Origin: Pseudomonas batumici
Lineage (GTDB): Bacteria > Pseudomonadota > Gammaproteobacteria > Pseudomonadales > Pseudomonadaceae
NCBI RefSeq assembly: GCF_000820515.1
Contig: NZ_JXDG01000042.1
Coordinates: 124,001-188,000, forward strand
Reading direction: 5' to 3'
Length of the DNA stretch: 64,000 nucleotides
Shown here: positions 16,505 through 26,067 of the stretch, in pieces
Numbering within the stretch: position 1 is the stretch's first letter
Layout: each line of letters starts with the position of its first letter
Notes under the pieces: generated by a model
The model's input: the letters and a program-made list of their open reading frames with translations, nothing else
What the model was told of the DNA's origin: nothing
Database searches by the model: none
Made by a program: the position numbers and the translations under genes

Positions 16505-17821
16505 ATGTACAACAATAATAAGGCTTCCTCGGTACGCTGGCTCATCGCCGGATTGATGTGGACCGCCATTGCGATCAACTACATCGACCGTGTCGTGCTT
16601 TCAGCCGCTGCCCCGATCATCAGCAAGGAGTTCGCGCTGAACACCGCGGAAATGGGCCTGATCATGTCGGCGTTCTTCTGGTCTTACGCCCTGCTGCAGT
16701 TGCCGGCCGGTTGGCTGGCCGACCGCTTCGGCCAGAAGCTCACCCTCGGCGGCGCGGTCCTGTGGTGGTCGGTGGCCACCGCAATGACCGGCCTGGCCAA
16801 TGGCTTCAATTCCCTGTTCGCGCTGCGCGTCGGCCTGGGTGTGGGCGAAGCGGCGGCCTATCCCAGCAACGCCGGGATCGCCTCGCGCTGGTTTCCGGAC
16901 AAGGAACGCGCCACCGTCGCCGGCATCTTCGACAGCGGCTCGAAATTCGGCGGCGCGGTCGCCATGCCCTTGATCGTCTGGCTGATCGCCCTGGTGGGCT
17001 GGAAGATGACCTTCGTCCTGAGCGGCTCCATCGGGATCGTCTGGGCACTGGTCTGGTTCGCGTTCTACAAAAACGATCCCGAACAGCACAGCGGCGTCAA
17101 CGAAGCCGAACTGCGGCACATCCGCGAAGGCCAGCGCCGCAAGGAAGGCACCGGCGACAAGCCGACCCTGCGCTGGTACCACCTGCTGCGCTACCGCAAT
17201 GTATGGGCCATGTGCCTGGGCTTCTTCTTCATCAACTACAACTCGTACTTCTTCATCACCTGGCTGCCCACCTACCTGGTGAAAGAACGCGGCATGGACC
17301 TGATCTCCATGGGCTTCGTCGCGGCGCTGCCGTTGCTGCTGGCCATGCTGGTGGAAGTCTTCGCCGGCTGGCTGTCAGACCGTATCTATCGCCAGGGGCG
17401 CTGGTCATTGACGCGGATTCGCAAGACCTTCCTGGTCGTCGGCCTGCTGATGGCCTCCTGCATCGGCTTCGCGGCCTTCGCCGAATCCTCCTGGCTCGCC
17501 ATCGTCCTGTTGTGCATCGCCAAATCCGGCACCACGGTAGCAGCCACCCAGGTCTGGGCGATGCCCGGCGATATCGCGCCACGGGGCATGACCTCGATGC
17601 TGGCCGGCCTGCAAAATACCGTCTCCAACATGGGCGGCGTGGTCGGTCCGATCATCACCGGGTTCATCGTCGCCGCCACCAACTCATTCGTTCCGGCCCT
17701 GCTGTTTTCCGCCGGGTTGATTGTCGTCGCCATTCTCAACTATCTGTTCCTGCTGGGCGAAGTCGAACCGATCAAGGAGCAATCGGAAAATCCGCTCATT
17801 GAACCTGCCTTGAACCGTTGA
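16505..17821 (+). CDS. MFS sugar-acid importer (anion:cation symporter type)
   Basis: A 438-residue inner-membrane protein with 12 predicted helices. IAINYIDRVVLSAAAP in helix 1 and GWLADRFGQK in loop 2-3 are typical of the ACS group, which carries glucarate, galactarate, tartrate and phthalate. The start at 16505 is chosen over 16421 because the family begins just before helix 1 and GGAG lies eight bases upstream. Last gene of the operon, followed by a terminator at 17828. It is the probable importer of the operon's substrate. Confidence 0.9.
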   Translation: MYNNNKASSVRWLIAGLMWTAIAINYIDRVVLSAAAPIISKEFALNTAEMGLIMSAFFWSYALLQLPAGWLADRFGQKLTLGGAVLWWSVATAMTGLANGFNSLFALRVGLGVGEAAAYPSNAGIASRWFPDKERATVAGIFDSGSKFGGAVAMPLIVWLIALVGWKMTFVLSGSIGIVWALVWFAFYKNDPEQHSGVNEAELRHIREGQRRKEGTGDKPTLRWYHLLRYRNVWAMCLGFFFINYNSYFFITWLPTYLVKERGMDLISMGFVAALPLLLAMLVEVFAGWLSDRIYRQGRWSLTRIRKTFLVVGLLMASCIGFAAFAESSWLAIVLLCIAKSGTTVAATQVWAMPGDIAPRGMTSMLAGLQNTVSNMGGVVGPIITGFIVAATNSFVPALLFSAGLIVVAILNYLFLLGEVEPIKEQSENPLIEPALNR

Positions 17822-17827
17822 CCTACA

Positions 17828-17863
17828 AAACGCTCGGACACTTGGCAGTGTGTCCGAGCGTTT
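17828..17863 (+). terminator. Terminator after the sugar-acid operon
   Basis: A perfect 14-base inverted repeat (AAACGCTCGGACAC, 17828-17841, and its complement 17850-17863) with an eight-base loop lies just after the MFS stop. The stem ends with a short TTT. It separates the operon from the DeoR gene. Confidence 0.7.
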
Positions 17864-17946
17864 CACCCGGTAACTTTGCCGGGCGACCTTTTACTGCCCC
17901 GTTGAAAACCGTATAAAGACGGTCGAACCCGATATCCAGGAAATCC

Positions 17947-18714
17947 ATGAAAGTTGCCACACGCCGCCAGGCCATTCTGAATCTTGTGTTGTCAGGCACC
18001 GCGAACGTCGAGGAGCTATGCCTGCGTTTCGGCGTCTCCGAGGCGACGATGCGCCGCGACTTGACCGCGCTGGCCGAGGAAGGCCTCATCCTGCGGACCT
18101 ACGGCGGTGCCGCTCATGTCGGGCTGCGCGAGCCGGAGGCCTCCGTCGAGGAGAGGCGCTATCAGCACAGCCAGGAGAAGCTTGCCATCGCGCGTGCGGC
18201 ACTGGCGCACGTGCGGGACAACGACACACTGCTGCTCGACGGCGGCACCACCACCTGCGCCCTGGCGGAGCTCCTGGTGGAGCGACGCGGCTTGCATGTC
18301 ATCACCAACAATATCCTGGCATTGCCGGCCTTGGCTCGGCTTGCGGATGCAAAAATCACCCTGCTGGGCGGGGAACTGCGTGCCTCCAGTATGTCGACCT
18401 TCGGCGCAGCCGCGCAGGCGACACTGGAGCATTTGAGTGCCGACAAGATTTTTCTCAGCGCCGATGGCGTCGTGGCGGAGTTGGGACTTTGCGAGGCCAG
18501 TGCCGACCAGGCTTTCCTCAAGGAAAACATGATCCGGCGAGCGGCACAGACGTTCGTGCTGGCTGACGCCACAAAATTGGGGCGCGCCCTCCAACAACAT
18601 TGGTCGCCCCTCAAAGGACCGTGGACGCTGATTACCGATTCAATCGCCGACGAGTCGCTACTGACGCCTTTCCGGGCGCACAAGATGATCACTATTGAAA
18701 TAGCCGGCAGTTGA
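17947..18714 (+). CDS. DeoR-family transcriptional regulator
   Basis: A 255-residue DeoR regulator. Residues 4-57 carry the DeoR helix-turn-helix (RRQAILNLVLSGTANVEEL, then FGVSEATMRRDLTALAEEG). The C-terminal DeoRC domain has DGGTTTCALAELL and LSADGV, which bind a phosphorylated sugar or sugar acid. It stands directly downstream of the sugar-acid operon behind a terminator and has its own AGGA site. It probably represses that operon, with a phosphorylated intermediate as inducer. Confidence 0.92.
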   Translation: MKVATRRQAILNLVLSGTANVEELCLRFGVSEATMRRDLTALAEEGLILRTYGGAAHVGLREPEASVEERRYQHSQEKLAIARAALAHVRDNDTLLLDGGTTTCALAELLVERRGLHVITNNILALPALARLADAKITLLGGELRASSMSTFGAAAQATLEHLSADKIFLSADGVVAELGLCEASADQAFLKENMIRRAAQTFVLADATKLGRALQQHWSPLKGPWTLITDSIADESLLTPFRAHKMITIEIAGS

Positions 18715-18756
18715 GGGTTCTGAATCCGCTCGCGCACCGGGAAGATGGGGATGCAT

Positions 18757-18784
18757 CCTGTCCGAGGTCTGGGCCTCGGACAGG
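18757..18784. terminator. Hairpin between convergent deoR and tetR
   Basis: CCTGTCCGAGG (18757-18767) pairs perfectly with 18774-18784 over a six-base loop, between two converging genes. There is no T-run. Probable bidirectional terminator. Confidence 0.5.
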
Positions 18785-18818
18785 CGAATACCCTATGCAT
18801 CACCAGAATGGCAGCGCG

Positions 18819-19436
18819 CTATAAAGGTTCTGCTGTCTGTATGAGCGAGTTCAATACCAGCTTTATTTCAGAGGCCGGGTCTTTATGTCCTTGCAGTATC
18901 AGGCCTTCCGACAGCGCGGTGAAGGTCCTTGCAAGAGCGGCATTGGTTAGAGGAGGCTTCTTGCCTGCGTGATTGAATATGATGGCAATCAACTTGCCCA
19001 AGGCTTCGCTGTTTTCCTGATGCAAATCATAGTAATGCTTCGAGAATTCCTCATCGCGCAAGGCAATCAGTTGCAGCTCAGCATCAAGAATCGCACAACT
19101 GGCATTGTTCTTGAGTGTGTCGATATAGGCATTCAAGCCGTGGGCCAGCTCTTCCGATGAATACCCAGCAGCCAGGGTCGTGCTCAACCGCTCTATCTCA
19201 ACCCTCTTGAACCGCTGGGTCAATTGCAGAAGCAAGTCCGACTTACTTGTAAAGTTTGAAAAAAAGGCCCCCTTGGAAAAGCCGGCCTCCTCGGAAATCG
19301 CGTTGACGCTGGCGGCGTGAAAGCCCTTGCTAATCACAAGGTCAGTGGCAGTATCAAATAACTTGTCTCTGGTTACTTGCTGACTTTCTTCTCGCCCCAA
19401 TCTCTTCTTGATCACGCCTTCGGTTCCTTTGGCCAA
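18819..19436 (-). CDS. TetR-family transcriptional regulator
   Basis: A 205-residue protein. The N-terminal helix-turn-helix is FDTATDLVISKGFHAASVNA followed by ISEEAGFSKGAFFSNFTSKSD, the typical TetR layout. The C-terminal helices form the ligand pocket and show no further clue. It is divergent from the SDR gene at 19903 across a 466-base gap, and that gene is its likely target. Base composition is more A/T-rich than in the operon to its left. Confidence 0.9.
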   Translation of the reverse strand: MAKGTEGVIKKRLGREESQQVTRDKLFDTATDLVISKGFHAASVNAISEEAGFSKGAFFSNFTSKSDLLLQLTQRFKRVEIERLSTTLAAGYSSEELAHGLNAYIDTLKNNASCAILDAELQLIALRDEEFSKHYYDLHQENSEALGKLIAIIFNHAGKKPPLTNAALARTFTALSEGLILQGHKDPASEIKLVLNSLIQTAEPL

Positions 19437-19902
19437 ACAAAAACACCTATCTGTAACTGGATGTGAAAAATCGGCCGCTCATAGCACAAAGCTAGCTCCC
19501 ATCACCCTATATGATACTAGCGATTTTCAATAATTTTACATTTAATTTTTTAAGGAGTGCCATGTATTGGGGGCAGAAGGAGAACTCAAGATGGCGAGTC
19601 ATTGAGGTGACCTTGTGACGTCCCTGGCGCCAGATGACGAGTGGCGAAAAATTTCTGGCGACGACCTTGAACCGCTTGGTCCGGGCGGATACGCGTTACC
19701 GACAAGACACTAAACCGTTTGATTTCAGTGTCTTAGGCAAGACTCAGGAACCTCGATCTCACGCCTACTCAAATACCGTTTGATTTTCAGATACCGAATG
19801 GTTTTTAATTGCACCATTGGTACGCCCAACCCTGACAGAGCATCGAGTCGGCGACATCGATCTCGATGCAGTAGCAGGTGCCCCCACAGGAGCTGGAATT
19901 TA
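19437..19902. other. Long divergent intergenic region
   Basis: A 466-base gap between the TetR and SDR genes. The part near 19500-19560 is A/T-rich and suits a promoter. No conserved coding sequence, palindrome or mobile-element end was recognised; a short frame at 19562 (18 codons) has no support. Confidence 0.5.
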
Positions 19903-20916
19903 ATGGAATATGCCTTTGTTACAGGCGCTACTGGCCTGCTCGGAAATAATCTGGTCCATGCGCTTTTAAAACGAAAGATCAAAGTAAAAGCGCTGGTTCG
20001 TTCCGTAGAAAAAGCCAAGAAGCAGTTCGGCAATCTGCCGGTCGAATGGGTCGAAGGCGACATGCTCAATGTCGACGCCTTCAGCCATGCCCTGCAAGGC
20101 TGCGATGCCTTGTTCCATACGGCGGCCTATTTCCGCGACAGTTACAAAGGCGGAAAGCACTGGCAGAAACTGCATGACACCAACGTGACTGGAACCGAGC
20201 GATTATTGCAAGCCGCTTATGCCGCGGGCATTCGTCGCGCCGTCCATACCTCCTCCATTGCCGTGTTGAAGGGCCATCGGGATCAAGTGATCGATGAAAC
20301 CATGTCGCGCAGTGAACGGGAGGCTGACGATTACTACTTGAGCAAAATACTGTCCGAGCAAAAAGTTCAGGCCTTTCTGTCACAGCACCCGGACATGTTC
20401 ATCGCCATGGTATTACCCGGTTGGATGTTTGGCCCCGGCGATATCGGCCCCACCTCATCAGGACAGTTCCTGCTCGACTTTGTTGGACAGAAATTACCCG
20501 GGGTACTGCCGGGCAGCTTTTCCGTTGTCGATGCCAGGGATGTGGCGGAACATCAACTCGCGGCCATCACACGCGGCAGATCCGGAGAGCGTTATCTGGC
20601 CGCCGGCAAACATATGGACATGAAAAGCATTTTCCAGGCGCTGTCCCGCGTCAGTGGCGTAAAAGCACCGGAGCGTAAAGTGCCACTGCTCATGCTGCGG
20701 ATCATTGCCTTGATCTATGAAGGCTATTACCGGATTACAAAAAAGCCGGTGCTCATCAGTACCTCCACGGTCAAACTCATGGAGCAAGAGCAAGGGCGCA
20801 CCCATTTCAGCCATGACAAAAGTCTGAAAGAGTTGGGGTGCGAATTCCGCCCCGTAACTGAAACACTATTCGATACCCTGCACTGGTATCGGAAAAATAA
20901 CTACATAGATAGCTGA
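19903..20916 (+). CDS. NAD(P)-dependent epimerase/reductase, extended SDR family
   Basis: A 337-residue extended short-chain dehydrogenase. TGATGLLGNNLVHALL is the nucleotide-binding motif and YYLSK (about residue 146) supplies the catalytic Tyr and Lys. The sequence resembles dihydroflavonol-reductase-like proteins (VEGDMLNVDAFSHALQGCDALFHTAA). The start at 19903 begins directly with the first beta strand and has AGGAG ten bases upstream. The neighbours are a TetR regulator and a decayed acyl-CoA synthetase, so the original pathway may be partly lost. Substrate unknown. Confidence 0.85.
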   Translation: MEYAFVTGATGLLGNNLVHALLKRKIKVKALVRSVEKAKKQFGNLPVEWVEGDMLNVDAFSHALQGCDALFHTAAYFRDSYKGGKHWQKLHDTNVTGTERLLQAAYAAGIRRAVHTSSIAVLKGHRDQVIDETMSRSEREADDYYLSKILSEQKVQAFLSQHPDMFIAMVLPGWMFGPGDIGPTSSGQFLLDFVGQKLPGVLPGSFSVVDARDVAEHQLAAITRGRSGERYLAAGKHMDMKSIFQALSRVSGVKAPERKVPLLMLRIIALIYEGYYRITKKPVLISTSTVKLMEQEQGRTHFSHDKSLKELGCEFRPVTETLFDTLHWYRKNNYIDS

Positions 20917-21010
20917 CCGGCGCTGATCTTCGTCATCTGGGTAGTGTCATACCTCCATGTATTTTCTGTTCCAACTTTGCCTCGGTCTTTCGGGCATACA
21001 GGAGCCGCGC

Positions 21011-21949
21011 ATGAATATCGCCAACTGGCTGGACGAAGCCGGCCTTCGCTACCCGATGCGTCCGGCCCTGTTCGAAGGGCAGCGGCAAGTCGCGAACTAT
21101 GAGGCCTTTGTCGCTCTGGTCCGGCACCGCGCTGCCTACCTGATCGACGAGCACGGCATTGCCCCCGGCGACCGGGTCGCGCTGTTCATGAAGAACTGCT
21201 GTGAATACCTCGAGCTGCTCTACGCCATCTGGTGGGCCGGCGCCGTGGCGGTGCCGATCAACTACAAGCTGCACGCCGTCGAGGCCGGCTGGATCGTCGA
21301 TAACGCGCAAGCCCGGCTGATTTTCACCGATGGCGGCCAGGTGTTCGCGCCCGGGGCCCTGCCCCAGGCCTGTCGAGAACTGGACCGAGAGGACATGGGA
21401 GCGCTCGCGTCGCTCATTTCGCCGCCGGACACGCCTTGTCCGCGCCATACCGATGACCTCGCCTGGCTGTTCTATACCCCTGATACCACCGAGCGACCCC
21501 AAGGGGTGATGCTGAGCCACGGCAACCTGACGGCCATGTCACAGGGCTGTTCGCCCGATGTCGATCCGATCGATGCCGATGAGGCCGTGGTGTATGCAGC
21601 GCCGATGTCTCACTGCGCCGGTCTCTACAGCCTGATCCATGTGCGCCGGGCCGCGCGCCATGTCGTCCCGCAATCCCGCGATTTCAACCCCGATGAACTG
21701 TTCGGGCTGGCAAACGGGTTCGGCACTGTCATGCTGTTCGTCGCCCCCGCCATGTTCACGAGCATGGTCGAGCAGGCCCGCCACCAGCGCTACGACGGCG
21801 AAGGAATCAAGACCATCATCTATGGGGACACCCTCATCTACCCGACAGACCTGCGCAACGTGCTGCTCAGGAACAGCTACGGCGATCTCCTCAAGACAGA
21901 GCTGCGTCTATGGTTGAAGGGCAGCGCCAATGACACCGGTGTTCCCTGA
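21011..21949 (+). pseudogene. Truncated, decayed acyl-CoA synthetase (AMP-binding)
   Basis: The frame encodes 312 residues similar to the N-terminal domain of long-chain or aryl acyl-CoA synthetases (about 520 residues when complete). The adenylate-binding loop, normally YTSGTTGxPKGV, reads YTPDTTERPQGV: both loop glycines and the Lys are replaced. The GYGxTE motif and the whole C-terminal domain are missing, and the frame ends in an unrelated tail after YGDLLKTE. A good AGGAG site remains. This is best read as a pseudogene, although a product could still be made. Confidence 0.75.
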
Positions 21950-22078
21950 ATCAGCGACATGAGCGGCATCGCTCAGGGCTTGAGCGTGGACACGCTCAAG
22001 CTGGCGGCAGCAACATCCCGACCTCCCCTTATGGAAAGTCGAGATGAGTGTCTACAAGTGCGCGATGAAGGCCGTCAC

Positions 22079-23575
22079 TTACCGCTCGGATACGTCAATC
22101 CAGATCGTCTTGATCTCGGTGTACTGATCGTGAGCCCAGATGGACTTGTCGCGCCCACCAAACCCGGACTCCTTGTATCCGCCAAACGGCGTCGAGGCGT
22201 CGCCCTCGCCAAAGCAATTGACTGTCACCACGCCCGCGCGTATCTCGCGCGACAGCTTGATGGCGTTGCGCAGGTTGTCGGTGTAGACCGAGGCTGCCAA
22301 GCCATATACCGAGTCATTGGCCAGGGCGATGGCCTGGTCAATCGTGGTGAAGGTGGTCACGGCGAGTACCGGGCCGAAGATCTCTTCCTGGAACAGGCGA
22401 CTTTCAGCGTCGACACCATCGATCACGGTCGGCTCAACGAAAATACCGCTCTCGGTCCTGCCACCGAAAACAACCTGCCTCTTCTCGACGGCAGCGTGTT
22501 CGAGGTAGGAGCGAACTTTCTCGAAGTGCGCCTTGCTGACCATGGAGCCGACGCGGTTTTCCGGATCCAGCGGGCTGCCCATCTTCCATTCGCGCATTTG
22601 CACGCCAATACGCTTCAACAGTTCATCCTTGATGTCGGCATGGACGATCAGCCGCGAAGACGCCGAGCAGTTTTCGCCCATGTTCCAGAACGCGCCATTG
22701 ACCACATGGCTCGCCACCAGATCCAGGTCTTCGACGTCGTTCATCACCACCGCCGGGTTCTTGCCACCGCACTCCAGCACGATGCGCTTGAGGTTCGAAT
22801 CGGCCGCATAGTTGAGGAAGCGGCGACCGGTCGCGGTCGACCCGGTGAAGCTGACCATGGACACGTCCATGTGCCGCCCCAGTGGCTCCCCTACTTCGCT
22901 GCCACCGCCCGACAGCACGTTGAACACACCGGCCGGCACGCCGGCCTCATGGGCCAGTTCGGCGACGCGCAGTGCCGTCAGCGTGGTTTCCTTGGCCGGT
23001 TTGACGATGATCGAGCAACCGGCGGCCAGGGACGGACCGATTTTCCACGCCAGCATCAACAGTGGGAAATTCCACGGCAACACCAGGCCCACGACACCGA
23101 TGGCTTCGCGCACCACCAGGGTCAACGCGCCGGAACCGACCGGAGCGGTGTTGTCGTAGATCTTGTCGATCAGCTCGGCATGCCAGCGGATCATGTGGAT
23201 GGTCTCGGGAATGTCCGTGAGTTGGCATTCGCGAATGGGTTTGCCGCTGTCCAGGCTTTCCATGACCGCCAGCTCGTGGGCGTTGCGCTCCAGCAGATCG
23301 GCAAAGCGCAACAGCACTTTCTTGCGCTCGCCGGGACTCAGCTTGTGCCAGCGGCCGTCATCGAAGGCTTGCTTGGCTTTGGCCACGGCAAAATCGACAT
23401 CATTGGCGTCGCACGCCGTGATCTCGGCCAGCACTTCGTCGGTTGCCGGGTTGGTGGTGGTAAAGGTCTTGCCCGAGCCCGATGTGTAGGGCGCACCGTT
23501 GACGAAGGATTCAGTGGGAAACTTCAGTTTCCGGGCGATGGCGGCATATTCGGCCGTGCTGAGAAGATCAGACAT
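22079..23575 (-). CDS. NAD(P)-dependent aldehyde dehydrogenase, PuuC/KauB-like
   Basis: A 498-residue aldehyde dehydrogenase. It shows LVLPWNFPLLMLAWKIGPSL (cofactor site), VSFTGSTATGRRF, the general base Glu in VLECGGKNP (about 269) and the catalytic Cys near 303 in NMGENCSASSRL. The sequence resembles gamma-glutamyl-aminobutyraldehyde and 4-guanidinobutyraldehyde dehydrogenases. In this setting it could equally oxidise 2-oxoglutarate semialdehyde, the product of the adjacent DapA-type enzyme in hydroxyproline-like pathways. It overlaps the upstream lyase gene by eight bases, so the two are coupled. Confidence 0.9.
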   Translation of the reverse strand: MSDLLSTAEYAAIARKLKFPTESFVNGAPYTSGSGKTFTTTNPATDEVLAEITACDANDVDFAVAKAKQAFDDGRWHKLSPGERKKVLLRFADLLERNAHELAVMESLDSGKPIRECQLTDIPETIHMIRWHAELIDKIYDNTAPVGSGALTLVVREAIGVVGLVLPWNFPLLMLAWKIGPSLAAGCSIIVKPAKETTLTALRVAELAHEAGVPAGVFNVLSGGGSEVGEPLGRHMDVSMVSFTGSTATGRRFLNYAADSNLKRIVLECGGKNPAVVMNDVEDLDLVASHVVNGAFWNMGENCSASSRLIVHADIKDELLKRIGVQMREWKMGSPLDPENRVGSMVSKAHFEKVRSYLEHAAVEKRQVVFGGRTESGIFVEPTVIDGVDAESRLFQEEIFGPVLAVTTFTTIDQAIALANDSVYGLAASVYTDNLRNAIKLSREIRAGVVTVNCFGEGDASTPFGGYKESGFGGRDKSIWAHDQYTEIKTIWIDVSER

Positions 23576-24479
23576 TGTTCGAACTCCCGATCACTTGAGC
23601 GACTTCCTGCTTGAGGGTGGCGATGATGTCCTTCAGCGCCTGCTTTTCGTGCTCGTACAGCGGTTGCAGCGGCGAACGCACACTGCCGGTGTACAAGCCA
23701 TTGAGTTCACAGCCGTATTTGATCGACTGGACAAACTTGCCGCTTTCCAGGAAGTCCATCAGCGGCATGAACGCACTCATGATCTTGCGGCCTTTATCGA
23801 AATCCTTTTCGATCACGCAGGCTTCGTAGAGCGCAACGTGTTCGCGGGGGATGAAGTTCGACCCGGCACACACCCAACTGCGCGCACCCCAGGCAAAGAA
23901 CTCCAACGCCTGGTCGTCCCAACCGCAGGACAGGCCGATGTTCGGGTAGTTGCGCGCCAGACGATGGACTTGCGCCATATCGCCGGAGCTTTCCTTGATG
24001 GCGACGACATTTTTCGATTCGGACACCGCCGCAAAATACTCCTCGCCCATGCTGACGCCCATGCGCGCCGGGTAGTTGTAGAGCATGATCGGCAGGTCGG
24101 CGGCGCGGTCGACGGTCAACGCATGGATGGCGTTTTCCTTCTCGGTCGGCAGCGCGTAGGGTGGCGAGCCGACCAGGAGGGCGTCGGCCTTGATAGCGCG
24201 GGCGGCCTTGGCGTATTCGACCGAATCTTCGGTGCGGATGGCGCCGGTGCCGATAACCAGGGGCAGGCGCCCGCCGATCACGTCCTTGGCCTGGGCCGCC
24301 AGCGCGATGCGCTCTTGAGAGGTATGGGCGTAATACTCGCCGGTCGACCCCCCGATGATAATGCCGTGCACCTTCGACTCGACCAGGTATTCGAGTACCT
24401 CAGCGAATGCTGACTTGTCGATTTCCCCCGTTGGGGTCAAGGGAGTAATTGCCGGGGTATAAATGCCTTCGAACTTCAT
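23568..24479 (-). CDS. DapA-family lyase/deaminase
   Basis: A 303-residue class I aldolase-family protein. Visible features are GIYTPAITPLTPTGEID at the start, GGSTGEYYAHTSQER, the Tyr in IMLYNYPARMGVSM and the Schiff-base Lys in VAIKESSGD. Hydroxyproline pathways use a DapA-like deaminase that converts pyrroline-4-hydroxy-2-carboxylate to 2-oxoglutarate semialdehyde; the overlapping aldehyde dehydrogenase gene fits that logic. The start at 24479 matches the family; the open frame to 24533 adds an unlikely tail. Exact reaction not proven. Confidence 0.85.
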   Translation of the reverse strand: MKFEGIYTPAITPLTPTGEIDKSAFAEVLEYLVESKVHGIIIGGSTGEYYAHTSQERIALAAQAKDVIGGRLPLVIGTGAIRTEDSVEYAKAARAIKADALLVGSPPYALPTEKENAIHALTVDRAADLPIMLYNYPARMGVSMGEEYFAAVSESKNVVAIKESSGDMAQVHRLARNYPNIGLSCGWDDQALEFFAWGARSWVCAGSNFIPREHVALYEACVIEKDFDKGRKIMSAFMPLMDFLESGKFVQSIKYGCELNGLYTGSVRSPLQPLYEHEKQALKDIIATLKQEVAQVIGSSNNV

Positions 24480-24561
24480 GATTGCCTCTCCGTCAGTAAG
24501 GGGAATGTTTCCTAACCTGGCGCCCGCCGCCATGTTTCGGGGACAGCCGATTGCCTTCAGC

Positions 24562-25893
24562 TCAACTGCTCAGTGCCGCGGCGTCGCGCAAGTTCAACGA
24601 ACGTGTTTCAGGTGCCATGGCCCAGGCCGCCATCAACCCGATAAAGGTGACGACGGCTGCCACATACATGGTGTTGCCGATACCCAGCGTCTGCAGCGAA
24701 ACAGGTACCAGGTACGTACCAACCGCCGCCCCGACACGGGACAGCGAAGTGCCGATGCCGACGGCAAATGCGCGGACTTCCGTTGGAAAAAGTTCGTTCG
24801 GATAGACCAGTTGCAGAACCTGCGCCCCACCGATAAAGACCGCATAGGCGCCAAACAGGAAGAGGACGAGCATTTCGTTGCCGTTTGAAAACACGGCCAG
24901 CATCAACAACGAGAGCCCCGACCACAGAAAGCTATGGATCAGCATGCTGCGGCGGCCAATCGTATTGATCAGCCGAGTGGCCAGTACACAACCGACGACA
25001 AACAACAGGGTAATGGCCATCGAGCCATAGGACGCCCACTCGCCTTTCAGATTAAGCGCCTGGAGCACTTTGGGCGCGAAGGCATAAACAGCGAAAACCG
25101 GAATGATCGAGCACGACCAGAATACCGAGACAAAGAACAAGCGCTTGCCATAACCGGAATGCAGCAAGTCACTGAAGGTCATTTTCTTTTCGTCCGGCTG
25201 CTCGGGCAGATCCCGAAGCGAATAGCGCGGGCCATACACGCGCTGAATCACGCCCTCGGCCTCGCGCTCACGCCCTTTGCTCAACAGCCAGCGAGCGGAT
25301 TCCGGTGTGCCGATGCGCAGCAACAACAGCACCAGCCCGATGACCGCGGCGCTCGCCAGTGCGTAACGCCAGGCATCGTCACCAACCGAATTGAGAATCG
25401 CATTACCGACAACGTAGGCAAATGCCGCACCGGCAAACCACAGGATGGTCAGTGCCGCGAGTCGGGGGCCGCGTTGTTTCTTTGGCAGGAACTCCACCAA
25501 CAGTGACGTGGCCACCGGATATTCGATGCCCACCGCCAAACCGATAATGAACCTGAAGGCGAACAAGGCCGCTGCCGACTCCACCCAGAATTGTGCGAGC
25601 GAACATAGGATGAACAGTGACGGGCCGATAAAATAAACGGTCTTGCGGCCTAACCTGTCAGTCAGCCAGCCACCGATAAAACCGCCAAAAAACACTCCCA
25701 TCAATGCCGATGCCGCAATCATCCCCTGCCAGAACTCTGTCAGGTTCAGCGCAGCCGTAACTTGCAACATGGCGATGCCGATAATACTCAACACATAACC
25801 GTCGACAAACGATCCGCCTCCCGAACGGACAGTCAATAAACGGTGAAAATTATTGAGAGGAACATCCTCGATGGATGTATTAGGACTTGTCAT
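24562..25893 (-). CDS. MFS metabolite transporter, sugar-porter/metabolite:H+ symporter type
   Basis: A 443-residue inner-membrane carrier with 12 helices. It has GGWLTDRLGRKTVYFIGP (motif A), RFIIGLAVGIEYPVA, PESARWLLSKGR before the central loop and PNELFPTEVRAFAVG in the second half. All are typical of the sugar-porter and metabolite:H+ symporter groups. It lies 82 bases upstream of the DapA-type gene on the same strand. The island therefore has both an MFS carrier and an ABC importer, one perhaps for a precursor and one for a breakdown product. Confidence 0.88.
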   Translation of the reverse strand: MTSPNTSIEDVPLNNFHRLLTVRSGGGSFVDGYVLSIIGIAMLQVTAALNLTEFWQGMIAASALMGVFFGGFIGGWLTDRLGRKTVYFIGPSLFILCSLAQFWVESAAALFAFRFIIGLAVGIEYPVATSLLVEFLPKKQRGPRLAALTILWFAGAAFAYVVGNAILNSVGDDAWRYALASAAVIGLVLLLLRIGTPESARWLLSKGREREAEGVIQRVYGPRYSLRDLPEQPDEKKMTFSDLLHSGYGKRLFFVSVFWSCSIIPVFAVYAFAPKVLQALNLKGEWASYGSMAITLLFVVGCVLATRLINTIGRRSMLIHSFLWSGLSLLMLAVFSNGNEMLVLFLFGAYAVFIGGAQVLQLVYPNELFPTEVRAFAVGIGTSLSRVGAAVGTYLVPVSLQTLGIGNTMYVAAVVTFIGLMAAWAMAPETRSLNLRDAAALSS

Positions 25894-26067
25894 TATTGTC
25901 TCCTATTTCGCCTCGGTCATTCGAAGGGCTGAAGCGCAAACCCGAAATCCAGGCAAACGAAAGCCGTCTCGATCAGAAACAGTCAACCGCCATGGGCGAA
26001 CCCATAGCACTCACAACTTCCAATCGATTGTTTAAATTCGAACGTATCTATCAAACGTGTTACTGGA

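Noticed and set aside
21959..23614. 551-codon frame opposite the aldehyde dehydrogenase gene
   Set aside because: No motif or ribosome site; the opposite strand has a full aldehyde dehydrogenase.
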